From contig WELA01010114.1 of assembly GCA_009602735.1 (NCBI GenBank), positions 634,615 to 698,614 on the forward strand: a DNA stretch of 64,000 bases, in the 5' to 3' direction. Below are positions 46,801 to 58,640 of this stretch, piece by piece (within the stretch, counting starts at the first letter, position 1; every line of letters begins with the position of its first letter). The translations under genes were made by a program, and so were the position numbers. The stretch comes from Mesotaenium endlicherianum (taxonomy: Eukaryota > Streptophyta > Zygnematophyceae > Zygnematales > Mesotaeniaceae). Under the pieces are notes generated by a model. The model was not told the DNA's origin. It saw nothing but the letters and a program-made list of their open reading frames with translations, and searched no databases.

Positions 46801-47574
46801 AGTAACGAATTCATCAAGCTACCTGTTCAAAGGGCACACCACTCCCATCTGCAGTCCCCTTAAGCTCCTCGTAGTAGGACGAGTACTTTTCTCTGGATGG
46901 ACAAGGATGAACCCACAGAGGGAGCAAAAATAATATGAGAGAGCCCGCCAGCAGAGATGATGTGCCCGTTTTCTACTTCCTATAATCCATTCAATATTCA
47001 CCATATGTCCACTGCAAACAAACAGCACTCACACGCCTCTGATGCACTGGAAAAACGAGTACAAGTTTGTCGGGACTTGCCACTACTCTATCCTTATGCA
47101 GAATGCATGTGTAGCATCAACTAATTATCATACTCCTTAAATGCACGTAGGCAACGAACAACAACCTACTGCACCTCGTAGTCATTGCCATCTCTTAACA
47201 AGGGTGTATCTTATACAGGAGGACCGTACATAAGATGCAGTGCTATTGTCAGTGTTGCTGTTGTCCTCTAGTGGTATGCATTTAGATGGTGTGATTGTAA
47301 TGGCAAGCAGTACTGATTTTTGAGCAGACAGCACAACACGCCAATAAAGGGAGTGAGAAAAGCAGCACCTGTTATTTGTAATCAACTGGTCCACGAGCAA
47401 CCTCCCTTCACTTGAAGCGTAGTATGGCAACAAAGAATCGTGCAGAAGCCTGTCCTTCGCAAGCCGCCCCTTAATCATATCCTTGAAGGTGGTTCCGATG
47501 GAGAGACCCATGTTATACGAGCTTCCAAAGACATGAATCTCAGGTATGTCCACATTTGCCATTGCTTCAGACAT
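43870..47574 (-). CDS. peptidase C45 / acyl-CoA:6-aminopenicillanate acyltransferase-like Ntn hydrolase, copy 2
   Basis: The family (AAT; relatives include the fungal isopenicillin-N acyltransferase and the insect amide hydrolase Tan) uses an N-terminal Cys released by self-cleavage. Exons on the minus strand: 47369-47574 ('VFGSSYNMGLSIGTTFKDMI'), 46823-46892 ('YYEELKGTADGSGVPFEQ'), 46132-46298 ('PDQCSVLLLCGPLAALVAHN' then EDAD; predicted nucleophile Cys and the HNED box), 45610-45713 ('YVVHAALDSGVSYTAFTYAG', 'AFGFNSHGI'), 45344-45460 ('AFTLNATPPE', 'GGIGRNFVSRDLLEASSLED'), 44920 to about 45065 ('GHNYNIMDVRERRMVTVETA', 'YFHANMYLRL'), about 44751-44815 ('SWLAQLRLHDSILACK') and 44066-44126 ('VLGDDKDEEFPIYMRGREQD'). 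A last exon near 43870-43950 is tentative. Phases agree across the first five exons and between the 44.75 and 44.1 kb exons. The join into the 45.06 kb exon is unresolved. The substrate is unknown. Confidence 0.8.
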
Positions 47575-48182
47575 ATATGCCCTTGTGAAGTAATGAATAT
47601 GCGTGCCGTAAATATGTCAGTAGTCAGTCCTATATTGAACTTCCCCATCCAATCGAAGTCATGTGCACCTGAGCTATAGTCCTTGAAAATATGGGACGTC
47701 AATTTTGCGCATCTTTCCTCGACCTTATCCGCACCCACTCCAACACGCACAGTTCGTTGAGCCCATGGACATAATTTGAGAGTGCTCCGATTGAAGAATT
47801 CATTACTGTCCGATAAGGGGTTGGGGTCTTATTGATGGGACGTGGCAAGGCTACGCATGAGGAGGCTATTACAGATCGCTAAAAGTCTTATAAGGTCCGA
47901 ACAGGACATATGTGGGACGAGGATAGTGTACTTCATTGTATGGAGCGGTACGAAGGTCTGGAGACTGGTGCACGAGTATCCCTTGTATAATCTCTGCAGC
48001 TGCCGCACTACGTCCAGCAGCATATCCGCATGCTTTTCTACGACCAATTTCATTGTTACAAGCTCGTATATTGCTCTCACCTGCATGGAGTTTCAAGATT
48101 CCGTCTGCCTTGTAACTTGTATGCACGAAAATGCCTAAGCATGTCCACATTGCATATACTTCCCAACAGCTATGTGTGATGA
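45066..48182. repeat. segmental duplication, copy 2 (partner 27110-30727)
   Basis: The left limit coincides with the 3' splice site before the 'GHNYNIMD' exon of the C45 gene. The right limit is at about 48182, where the gatA-associated, CT-rich sequence starts. It keeps the exons lost from copy 1 and lacks both solo LTRs. Confidence 0.9.
45718..45766. repeat. (CA)n microsatellite, shared with the 28.40-28.46 kb copy
   Basis: CA/CG-CA tract in the C45 intron. The paralogous tract at 28403-28455 differs in unit number. Confidence 0.85.
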
Positions 48183-49108
48183 TGGGGGAGGGGGGAAGGG
48201 TGGGGAGGTTGCGCTTGTGTGCTTCCTTGGGTGGAAACTTTTTCCCTTTCTCTCTCTTTGTCTCTCGATCTCACACAAACACAGGCACATACATTTTACT
48301 AGCTCTTGCTGCTTCACCCCCCTCGTCTTCTTCCCTCTCTCCTGCACTCTCTCTCGCTCTTTCCAAGGCGCACGTATGCGGAAGTGCTTCCTTCCGCTGT
48401 CTCCCTCTGGTCCCCCTCTCCCTCTCTCTCTTATCTATCTCCTTGCAGAAATCCTCCCCTGCTGCTGCACTCGCCCAGGAAAGGGCTTGCTCAGTCAGCC
48501 CGGCCCTCAGGGCCCCTCAAATCATCAGCAGGGCGAGAGCAAATGCGCGCATTCTCAGGTCACGTCATAATCACCTGGCTAACTGACTGGCTAGCTTGCT
48601 CTGGCGGGCTGTGCCAGCTGTCAGCCCCGCGGCCGTGCGCACCTGCGCCTGGCGTGTAGCGCCAAGGGCTGCTGCCTCAGCGCCTGGTGAGGAGAAAGGT
48701 TGACTTCTTGTACTGCAGGCTTAGGTCTTCGTGCTAGAGGTCTCGGGCTTAGGGTTCCCCGAAGGGTGGTGGGGGGGGGGAGGAGGGGCTGAATGTCTCA
48801 TGCGGTTGCAGGTCCCTCATGGGGCTTGGGTTCACAGATGATGGCGATTGGGGTATCAGCATGCATAGATGGGGCGTGCGCATGTTCCTGGATGCGCGCG
48901 TGCTGGTGGAGTATGTTCCTGTGTGCGTGTGTGTGTGTGTGTGTGCGCCGCTGGTGTAGCTCAGAACGTCTTCCCAAGGGGCAGGCGGGTTGGGGGAGGG
49001 GGGCGCAGTGCATTTAAGAGCAATCGCACGCGCCACATCGCCGAATGTGCACCCATCTGCCTGTCTGCGGTTCTGTTGGGGGGGGCGGGGGGTTGATGGT
49101 GGCTGCAG
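48183..49108. other. CT/GT-rich, microsatellite-bearing DNA upstream of the surviving gatA exons
   Basis: Composition matches the introns of the gatA and PPR genes. I found no exon with the amidase Gly/Ser-rich signature, so the N-terminal half of GatA is not here. Confidence 0.5.
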
Positions 49109-49443
49109 GTGGTGCCCGCCTTCCTCTCCAAGATACGGCCGCTGGAGGCTCTGTCAAAACCCCCCCTGGAGGGCCTCCGCTTTGGGCTGGTGAAGGAGAC
49201 CGTGGGGATGGGGCTCGACGCCGAGGTGGTGGCGGTTGTACAGCTGGCGGCCGCCCACCTGGAGTCGCTGGGAGCCACCGTCTCGAAGGTCAGCACCTCG
49301 ATAGCTGAGCTGGGGGGTGGGGTAGGGAGCTGGGGGTAGAAACACGTTATGATGTGTGGGTGATATGCACATTGAACGTCTTTGTGCAGAGTCCATTGAA
49401 AGATATGTCAGAGAACCTCCTTCACAGACACGCGCGCGTGCGC

Positions 49444-49487
<44 letters not shown>

Positions 49488-52400
49488 GCATACACGCACA
49501 CGCACACACACACGCATACACACACACGCATACACGCACACGCACACACTGACGAGCAAACACACGCACAATCACACGTACACACATACACACACTACGC
49601 TCTGACGCACACACACGGAGAGGCACAAGTACACACACATTCTCTCTCTCACACACACACACTCCTACGTGCACACGGATAAGTATGTAGAAAGTCGGAA
49701 TCTGGGATGGGTTAGGTCAGGCGTGGAGTATGCTCGTATGCTCGGGGGGCGCTCAGAGGGAGGGAAAGGTTTGGCATATTCTGTATCAGATGAGGGTGAG
49801 AAGAAAGTGGGGTCAGACGTGGGTTGCAATCAGGACACATAATAGAGATTGGTAGCAGCCCCATTTGTGCTCACCTGCTGTATATTGGCCAGGTGGCATC
49901 TGTGCATTCAGCACTTCTGGGGTCCCGCTTGGGCGACAGGTCAGCACGCGAGGGTTTAAGTATCAGGCCATAGAGATTGGAGTATGGGGCGAATAAGAGG
50001 CCTAGGGTTGACGGGTCCTTGCTTAGCTGGGTGAAATGAGGGCTTCAGTGAGACAGCAGACTTCAGCAGGCTCCTCCTCCTCCCCCTCTTCGTGAATATT
50101 GCCGGCCAGCTCTCGCCACGACGTCATGCCCTGTCCCGACTGTTCCCGTCCCCGCGTTGAGCTGGTGCACTGTCAAGTGCTGACGTGTACGCCGCTGCTG
50201 CTGACGTGGACGGGCTGGGCGTGCCAGGTGTCGCTACCGTCGTTCTCCATGGGGCTCCCAGCGTACCATATCCTGGCGCCGTCAGAGACGTCGTCCAACC
50301 TCGCCCGCTATGACGGCGTCAGGTCAGTCAGTGCCCCCCCCCCCTCACACACACGCGCGCCTGTGTGCACGCGCACAGCCAGCTGGAACGTCCAGCCGCC
50401 CGTGCCCGCTCCCCTGTGCACGCTCCCTTATCACGAAGCCTGCCGCCTGGGCCAGGTCGGTTTTGCTGCGCACGCCACCTGGCGCAACGCTCCAGGCGGC
50501 TTGATGGGCTTGCTGTTGGCACTTGTTTCTCCATAGGAGCAGGCCATACACACATATCTGTGCGTAAGCGTGTGTGCATATTTCACGTGCTATGCGTATG
50601 CATTGTGTGGTGTACTCATAATTCATAGGCTGCTGCATTCTAGGCATCTGGGGACTGCCGCATGCAAGGGTGCACTGGCCCGCTCCAATCCGCAGAAGCG
50701 CTCTACGCTGCTGCCATCTGGCTGGGGCATTCCTCTCCGCGCGCGTGCACCCCCGCCGGCTCATACCTCCTCACTGCCTCTTGAGCCGCCGCGGGTGCAG
50801 CCGAGCCTCACAGACGAACCCCTCCTCCTCCCTGCCTCCCTCCCCTTCTCGGAGTGAGCTTGCCCTGGGTGGATCAAGGATCTAAGCTTAGTGTCTCCTG
50901 AGTCAGCGGAGGGGTTCCTTCCGGTTCCGGGTGTTATGTTTCTGTTCTTGGAGATGCAGGTTATTCTGCCCTCCCGGAGAAGACAATGACCGAGAGCAGA
51001 CCGGCGGGGTGGGGTGAGCAGGTACAGGAAGAGAGTGGAAGGGGCGGCGGAGCTGGTGGGCATGTGCAAGGGCGCGCGCATGGCCGGCTTCGGCCCCGAG
51101 GTGCGCTGCGCGCCGCCTGCGTGCCCCTCTCCCCCCCCCCCCTCTCTCTCTCTCTCATATTCTCATACTCACACACGTACACTCACGCACACACGCAATC
51201 TCCCATTCCTTGCCTTGCACCCCAAAGCACTCTATGCTGACCCGTATTCCAGACTCATACATCGAGAACGGGGCCTTGCACTAGGAACTCCTTCTCCTGC
51301 TCCTGAAAGCTCCCCTGCCAATTTTTGAGCTGAGTTTGGGCGTAAGGCCACTTGCTGCTATGGGAGCGCTTGCGTGCTGCGCCTGGCTGCTGCCACCTGG
51401 CGGACGGCTGAGAGCTGCAGGCATGTGCGGCAGCAGGGTGCGCGCTCTCTTGTCGCTCAAAACGCACTCGCGCACCCCAGGCATGTGTGCTCCACAGGAA
51501 GGCGCCTGCAGCGTGTGTCGATGCTCCGCTGAATGCTGACCTGCAGCGCCCTTCTTGCTTGCAGTACCTCTCCAGCACTGCCAAAAGATTGTGGCACTCT
51601 TACCTGCTGCAATCTGGCGGCCGCTCGTCTGCATTGCCTGCAATGCCTGCTGTCTCGCTCCACTCCTGCACTGGCATACGCACTCACCCACGGACATATA
51701 CGCGTGCGCGCACGCACACACAGACACACACACACACACACGCACGTGCACACACACTCACAGAGAGAGAGAGAGAGGAATATGCACGCCCTGACGCGCA
51801 CAAGTGGTACGCGCGCGAGAGAGTGCAGGGGAAGCGGCGCATCCTGACGAGCACGTGCGCACGCTCTCCGGCGGATACCACGACGCCTTCTCCAAGCGCG
51901 CCCAGCAGGTGCCAGGATCCCACCCCTGCTCAACTCGCCGCCCCCCCCACACCTCACCCCTTCTCCCTCTTGGCACCACGTGTCTACCATCCTGTTGGCA
52001 TATTTGGCCGAGTGAACACTAGTGCCTCGTGCCTTCTGCTGCCTGCGTGGCCCGGCATCCGTGCTTGAAAGGAAGAGCCGGGTGGGTCAGTCATGCCTGC
52101 TGCACTGTCGTCCGCGAGGGAAGAGCCGGCGTGCCCCGCAGGCTTGCAGGTGCACCGACGGCCTCCTGGATTCGTGTTGATAATCTGGAGGCCAGCCGGC
52201 AAGGCTGCCCCTCTTGGGCGCTGAAGGAGGTATTTTTTTTTATTTTTTGTTAGGGTTTCGGGTTTAGGGTTCTGCACTGCTAAGAGCCTTGGGGAACAAA
52301 ATATGTTGTGCTGATCGCGATTGCCCGCCTCGCGTGCTGCGGTACGCGCATGCTCACAAAAGCTCTGGCACAGGTGCCCCTGTCTCCCTCTCCTCTGCAT

Positions 52401-54886
52401 AGCGCACTCGAGAGTAAATGCCTACTGCTCCGCAATAAGGACGTGTACGGCTTGGAGTGGGGGGGAATGGGGTGGGGTGGGATGGGGTGAGGGGGAGCGG
52501 CCAGCTGGCGACTTCCTGGTCATCCATGCGCAGCTGCTGCAATATCGTTGTGCTGCTGGCCTCGGCCGATGCTAGCAGGGGTGGGAGGAGAAATGGATGA
52601 GAGGTGGGGCATCCAGCTGTGCTTCTCAATCTTCGCCCGAGCCTTGTGCTTGATGTGTCTTGCCTGCACATGTTCGTGTCAAGGTGTATATGTTCTCAGC
52701 ACACGTATGTGCAGTTCTCTGGCTTCGTTTGCGCACAAGTTGCTCGGCCCAAACGCGCAGACATGCAAGTAGCGGGACGACACGTGTCACTCCACACCCT
52801 GTGCTGCTCTTAGCATGCATGCACGCTTTTTTCCGGCCCCGCTGCCACATCCCCGCCTCCTTTCTCGCTCCAGCAGACTCGTTGGGCCTCCTCCTGAGCG
52901 TGGAGTGCCCTCGAGGGGCGGGTGTGAGGCTGGGCGTGCGTGGATGGGGCCGCAGGTGAGGACGGTGATCCAGCGGGACTATGGGGAGGCCCTCCTGAGA
53001 TTCGACGCGCTCGTCACGCCCACCTGCCCCCCAGCCGCCTATCGCAAGGGTGCGTTCTCCATCTTCTTCTTCTTTTCTTTCTTCTTCTTCTGTCGCCCAC
53101 TCAGAGCCCCCGCTCCCCCGCGGCTCGGCTCCCATGCTCCTTCTCGCTGTGCCAGCTGGCAGGCAGTCCCCATCCCCCGCGTGCTACGGTCCGCTTTTCC
53201 ACTCTTGCGATCTTTCAGCTCCTTCGCGCCCTAGGAACCAAGCGCTAGAAGACATGCTCTAGAAGCCTTGATGAAATATGCGAGACTCGAGACGTGCAGG
53301 AGCACGGCACAGGCAGCAGAAGGAGCAAGGGGACATCGCTGTGCTCTCCCAGCCTGTGCCCCTCACTGCCTCTGCCTCCCTTCCGACAGCGGGCTAGGTC
53401 GGAGGAGGCTCAAGAAGTTGAATTGAGAGTGCCCCTCCTTTGCCAGGTGTGCGTGTGCCTGGGTTTGTGGAAGGGGGGAAATGTGGACCCGGGCAGGGGG
53501 AGGGGGGGGNNNNNNNNNNNNNNNNNNNNNNNNNGGGGGGGGGGGGGATGTTGGTGGTGCAACTGGGCAAGACTTCTCCTCTGGTCGCCCCCTTTGAAGA
53601 AAGAGCCTGGGTGAGGAAAAAAAAAGGGAAAGCTTGGGGTGGGGAGGGAGGGGGCGCTCGTGCTCCTTACCCACTCCCTGGCCCCCTACTGAAAGTGAGC
53701 CTCAAGAAAATAGAGCCCCTTTGTTGCGAGGGGGGAGGCCTGGGCTGCTGGCAATGCTGATGCAGACGAGAGGTTCTGCGCACAACACTGTGAAGGGGAG
53801 AACGTCTGCTCCGCACACATCCGCCTGTGCGCCGAGGGGAGCCGTCCTAGTCTCAGAGAGAAGCGTGGGGTGTTTGGGGGCCACGCCGGCTGCGCTGTCT
53901 GCCGGTAGCATATCGAAGAAACCAAGGGGCTCCTCTTGCGTGCTTTCTGACATGTACGCGTATGGCGTGCTCGTGCTCCGCAGGTGAGAAGACTGCAGAT
54001 CCGCTCGGCTGTATGCAGCCGACTTCATGACGGTGCACGCTCTCTCACTCTCTCTCTCCCTGTCTCTCGTCGCTCAGACTCATACGCACGCCCAGCTCGA
54101 GAACTGGATGCCTTGTCTGCCTGCCTGGCTAGCCCATGCGCCACTGCGCACTCAGTTCAGCCTGTAGAAAGTGCTCTTGGTCACGTCCCATCGGGTCGTC
54201 TGAACGCTGTCCCTCTCGCTCCAGGTGCTGCTCTCATCTAGCCGGGGTCCGACGTGGGTGCCAGTGCCTGCCATCGTCATCAAGCTCCCCTGTTGCTGGA
54301 CAGAGAGGGTCCTGGCCTGAGGCGGGGAAGAAGCGCTTTCCTCCTGTTGAGCGCATGCATTTGGGCCACCAGGCTCCTCGCGCACAAGGACTTCCCGCAC
54401 GACGGAGCGGCCGTCCTCCCGCATCGTCGCAGGCTGCGCCAGGTGGCACGCGCTGCTCGGGGGTGTCGGGGGGCCTCCAAGGGAAAACCACCCCATTGGC
54501 AACCCGCGTCTGCCCTCACCCTCTTATACCAACAGATGCCCTGAGTCTTGACCTGAAATTCTGACATCAGCCCACATCTATGTAAAGTGAAATACGATTA
54601 TCAGGACGGCCCCTAGGGGAGCCGCATGCGGGCCCCGCCTTTGCCATCTTTGCCACCTTTGCAACAAACGCGTTCTTAGGGGAGGGAGGGGGAGTGGGAG
54701 AGGGGGTAGGCGAGGAGGTGGGGTGTGGGAAGGTTCTTAGAAGAGGTTTGTCTGCGTGCTGGGGCAACGCAGGTGAACGTCAACCTGGCGGGGCTGCCAG
54801 CTGTCGTGCTGCCGTGCGGCATGGCCTCCGGCGGCCCCCATGGCTTGCCTGTTGGCCTTCAGATCATTGGACCCGTCTTTGGAGAG
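49109..54886 (+). CDS. gatA: glutamyl-tRNA(Gln) amidotransferase subunit A (amidase family), C-terminal half
   Basis: GatA releases ammonia from glutamine so that GatB can convert Glu-tRNA(Gln) to Gln-tRNA(Gln) in plastids or mitochondria. Exons: 49109-49288 ('[20 protein letters not shown]', 'HLESLGATV'), 50228-50322 ('[20 protein letters not shown]', '[11 protein letters not shown]'), 51022-51100 ('[10 protein letters not shown]'), 51829-51908 ('[11 protein letters not shown]', then in another frame '[15 protein letters not shown]'), 52955-53049 ('[20 protein letters not shown]', 'TPTCPPAAY'), 53984-54032 ('GEKTADPLG', then in another frame 'YAADFMT') and 54773-54886 ('[16 protein letters not shown]', '[15 protein letters not shown]'). 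Splice phases fit apart from the two small indels, in exons 4 and 6. The catalytic Lys/Ser/Ser region and the extreme C-terminal exon are not found. Probably a truncated or decaying copy. Confidence 0.85.
49437..49670. repeat. long (CA)n / (CGCA)n microsatellite in gatA intron
   Basis: More than 200 bp of ACAC with interspersed CG, AT and TC units. Open frames on both strands here are artefacts. Confidence 0.9.
51715..51777. repeat. (CA)n then (GA)n microsatellite in gatA intron
   Basis: A CA tract followed by AGAGAG just before the fourth surviving gatA exon. Confidence 0.8.
53510..53534. other. assembly gap (25 N) between poly-G runs
   Basis: Twenty-five ambiguous bases flanked by G runs on both sides within a gatA intron. 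The true length of the G tract is unresolved. Confidence 0.95.
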
Positions 54887-57000
54887 GTGGGTGAAGATCT
54901 GGGGCTCTCTCTCTCTCCCTCTCTCCAGCTTCCTCTCACTCACTCTCTCTGCGCTTGTCCGTCGTCTCCCAGCTTGCACGCACTCGTGGCAGCATGTCAG
55001 GGGCAAAGCTGTTTCCTAGCTGTTACCACACTAACCATTCTTCTCCTCTCCGAAACTCTGTGCCCCCCACAAAGTGCCCCTCTGCGGTGGGACGACAACG
55101 TCGAGGAACTTTGTTTCTACACCCAAAATTCCAACCAGGAGGTTCAGATGGGGGCAGCGCGTGCAGGCTGGAGGGCCATGCCTTACTTTTACCGGGATGG
55201 CGCGGCAGCCGCCACGCGTGTCTCATGTATTTGAGGTCAGGCCTCGCTTTCCTCGTGGGCCTTGGTGGGAGTAGAGTGTCCCCGAGGCCCGTCGCCGACA
55301 CTTGGCAACAGGTGCACGCTTTCACGCACATTCTGGAACACACACACGCGCAAGCACGCACATGCACGCCCTGGATAGAGGCTGTGGCTAGAGGCTGTGG
55401 TCTCGAGCGTGTGAATGCTCTCTAAGGAAAACACTAGTGGTCAGCTCTGCAGCTTGTCTGTCTGGAAATGATGTGCCAAATGATCTGCCAGCCAATTCGC
55501 GGCAGGTGTCACACAGCGACAGTCACACTTCAGAAATTCTCCAATGCCCCTGTCCTTCTTGACGTTGTCTGTCTTTCTTCCTCCATGTTTTCTTTTCTGT
55601 GCGGGTGAAGCTACTGCAGTATGCGCAGGCAATACCCACGTGGACCCATGCCTTGCATACATACCCTTGTCTCATTAAAAATAAAAAAACCTTATAGTTG
55701 TACCTTTCGCGGTTAATCATATTGGGCCCAGCTCCCCGCCTGTTTATGGCCCAACCCACATGCCTTGCGGACCTCGCTGCATAGTGAATTTGTTCGTCTC
55801 TCACGCTGGAAGGAGTTGCAAATGGCCCGTGCTCACAAGCTGGTGCTCATATGAGGCTGGGTTTGATGAAATACGTGATAATTAATTTTGTGACGGGCTG
55901 CCTGAATTGACTTGTTCGACGGCCAACGTAAGTATGCAACATGTGGACGGACGCATGAGACTTCGATCCACATCTCCCCGAGAAGGCTTTGCATCACTTG
56001 TCCTCACGTAGCCCCCCTTTCAATGCGGGAAGCGGATGAAACGCTCGCTCAGCATACATCGACTCGTTGTAGTCAGATTGCTATGCACCTGTTTCATTCT
56101 AAAAGTTTCACACAGAAAAAAAATAAGAGGCACTTTGTTGGATATTATTTTTGCTTCATACCTATACTTACTCATGACATCATAATACGAATAAAGAGCT
56201 AAAGAATTGTTGAACGAGGTAAAGCTTTACTTTGCTGTACTTATATGGCTCTCTAAAAGTCTACTAGCTCCGGATATTATTGTAAAACTTTATACATTAG
56301 TACAAACATTTTCCATTAGTAAGACCTTGCGCTAGATAAACTCCACACATGCATCCCAGGCGGGCCAAATTACGGACACCAAATTTTCGCGTGCGGACGT
56401 ACATATCATGACAATCAAACACTTCCGCGCCACTTTTTTGACGCGTTAAGAACTCCTCCCACTCGCGTGCATTAAACTTTAATCACTTACCGGCTGTTCT
56501 AAGTAAGGCTCTTAAATTTGTCGTCCTAACAGTACAGTCTCCTGTGCACGTCTACATACTCTTGGCATAAATTAAGGTTCTTTGTACGTTTCACAGTAGT
56601 AACCAGAAGAAGGCGGATTAAGAGAGGATCTTAGGTAAAAGTGGAAGCCATGGCGTTTCTTTCCATCTCCCTCACGTACAAATTTTAGTTGTTCTTTATT
56701 ATAGTCTGAACTCTTAGATTCGGACTTTTCCTCATAGAGTTCTTCCCTCCTGCGTCGAACAAAACATTGAACAATATCATGTACACAACGCAATTAGCTT
56801 GTAATCAGGAATGGGTACGCATCGTGTGCTACAGACTCGTCTCAGTAACTTCTCTTGTAAGCAGTAAGATAAATTCAGAAAAAATAGTTGGGGTCTAAGA
56901 ATTAGGTATATGCCATAAGAGACTCTTATTCACCCGGCAGGTAGGTTTCTGAGCACCTCCAAATCATAGTAGCTCTCCACTCATGGCTAAAGTGCCCAAG
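54887..57000. other. no confident gene
   Basis: The left part is gatA 3' intron or flank, with CT-rich and CA-rich bits. From about 55,640 it becomes AT-rich. A 73-codon minus-strand open stretch (56572-56793) is Lys/Glu/Ser-rich and not recognisable. Confidence 0.45.
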
Positions 57001-57974
57001 TTCTGTAGCAACTGTGAAGTTCAACGAGCACTGGAGGCTAGAAGTTGTGATTGTGGTAAGTTGTTCACAATGGCCGTGGAGGTGAACCCCTATGTGTGGC
57101 TTAAGAACTACCAGAAGAGATTGTTCAAGAGAATAGATGCAGAGTAACGTTCGAATACAGGATGTAAATGTCCCACAAGAGCTATTTCAAGGCTTGTTTG
57201 AAAAGTTTGGTGAAGAGGTTGCTCACCATACTTTTAGGAGTGACCCTTTTATATCGAGATCAATTAGGAGAGTGTGCTGGTCACTGCAGGATCTGAACAG
57301 TCTTTGTGAGTTTCAACATGTACAAAGAGGGGTTGGGTGGGGTGCTGCTAAGATATTGCGAGGATCAGGAGAGATAGTGGGGTTAGTTCCTCCATTTTAT
57401 ATGGAGTGGAGGAAAAATGAATCTGGTCAGGTAAATCTCACATTAAAGTATTCCTTTGCCGTTTCAAATAGAGGGGGATGTGTCCTTCTAGGACCTGATC
57501 ATTGTTATGACAGAATGAAGAGGCATGCCTCTCATGATATAGGCGATTGCAGGAGGCATATAGTGCTTAGAATGGCTCATTATCCAAAGCAAAAGTATAG
57601 AGCATGGGGTGCAAGTTAAGGATTATATGTTACATGCAGGTCTGCGTGCTAAGCATTCTTTACTGCAGTTGGAAATAGAAGGTCCCCAGCGAGAAAAGGA
57701 GAGCATAGAAAGGGGTGTGCTCGAAGCACAAGAGGCGGAAGCCAAAAGAAGGGCTGCCAGGGACTTAGAAGCAGATGAGAGGAGGGCACTTGTGAGTGCA
57801 CATGCACCCCAAAATGCCCTTTTTTGGACACAGGTACTTTTTAGCGTAAAACACGGTGGTTTAAGCGAACCACTCCATTTTTCTTCCAATGGTAAGATAA
57901 ATGTGTTTGTCACACTGTGGCAAAGTTTCAGAGTGAAATATGTATTATTCTTGCAGCAGTTGCAAATTCAATGA
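57001..57974 (+). pseudogene. zinc-ribbon / coiled-coil protein of unknown function, left paralogue
   Basis: Starts with an N-terminal four-Cys ribbon ('FCSNCEVQRALEARSCDCGK'), followed by 'EVNPYVWLKNYQKR'. A conserved middle domain follows ('RRVCWSLQDLNSL', 'GVGWGAAKILRGSGEIVG', 'PDHCYDR', 'DCRRHIVLRMAHYP') and then a charged, helical C-terminus ('EAQEAEAKRRAARDLEADER'). It is paralogous throughout to the minus-strand gene at 61532-62665. Coding similarity shifts frame twice, so this copy is damaged. I know no family name for it. It points inward toward the transposase-like gene. Confidence 0.6.
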
Positions 57975-57997
57975 AATTGACAAATTTGTGTACAGTT

Positions 57998-58037
57998 GAG
58001 AATTTCTGTTTTTTGGTGAGAATTTCTGTTTTTTGGT
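57998..58037 (+). repeat. two tandem 20-bp units
   Basis: GAGAATTTCTGTTTTTTGGT occurs twice back to back, directly after the left zinc-ribbon gene. Confidence 0.95.
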
Positions 58038-58139
58038 GCCCTCCACAGGGGTCATTGCGCTCACCACTCCATGCTCAATACTGCTTCAGATGACCTGAAA
58101 TTTGGTATGCTTTCAGGAAACACTAACACGAAATTAATG

Positions 58140-58640
58140 ACAAAAAAAAAAACATTGTAAAAGAATTGTAAGTTATGGCCTCGTAAAGTTCGACACGTGT
58201 CCACTTCTGCATACTTGAAGGTGCTCCCTCCGCAAAGTGCACCGATTTTGTTGGAATTGCAAGGGGTCTGGTTCATATGCTGCATTATGGTCCAATGAAT
58301 CAACTGTCCAAATTTGACTCTTTTTGGATTGGTATTGGTTCAATTATGCAACTTCTTAGTGACACCTGAAATATGTCAATCAAGCGCAAAAGTATCATCC
58401 CAGGTGTCATTTGACAAGTCATAGTAGGCCACCCTCAGAGCGCGAAACTCATGTAATGGCTTTGAAACTTCATAGGGGTATACATGACCCTGTTTATGAC
58501 AATCCAGATGTGAAAAATAAAAATTCCAATCAAATGTGAAAAAGTTATAGTCCCTCAAAGTTGGACACGTGTCCAGCTTCGCACACGTCAAACTGACACA
58601 TTTGTAAAATGCGGAAACATGGTTCAATTTGAGAAGCATT
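58140..58640. repeat. two related blocks, each with a GACACGTGTCC palindrome
   Basis: Palindromes at 58192-58202 and 58563-58574 sit in similar contexts (AAAGTT before, CCA[CG]TTC-like after), about 370 bp apart. No coding signal. They may be diverged copies of a subterminal repeat or a protein-binding site. Confidence 0.5.

Noticed and set aside
49154-49682. Long Cys/Val- and His/Thr-rich open frames on both strands
   Set aside because: Pure products of a CA microsatellite in a gatA intron.
52248-52275. Telomere-like TTTAGGG repeats
   Set aside because: Only two or three imperfect units within a gatA intron. Too few to call an interstitial telomere.
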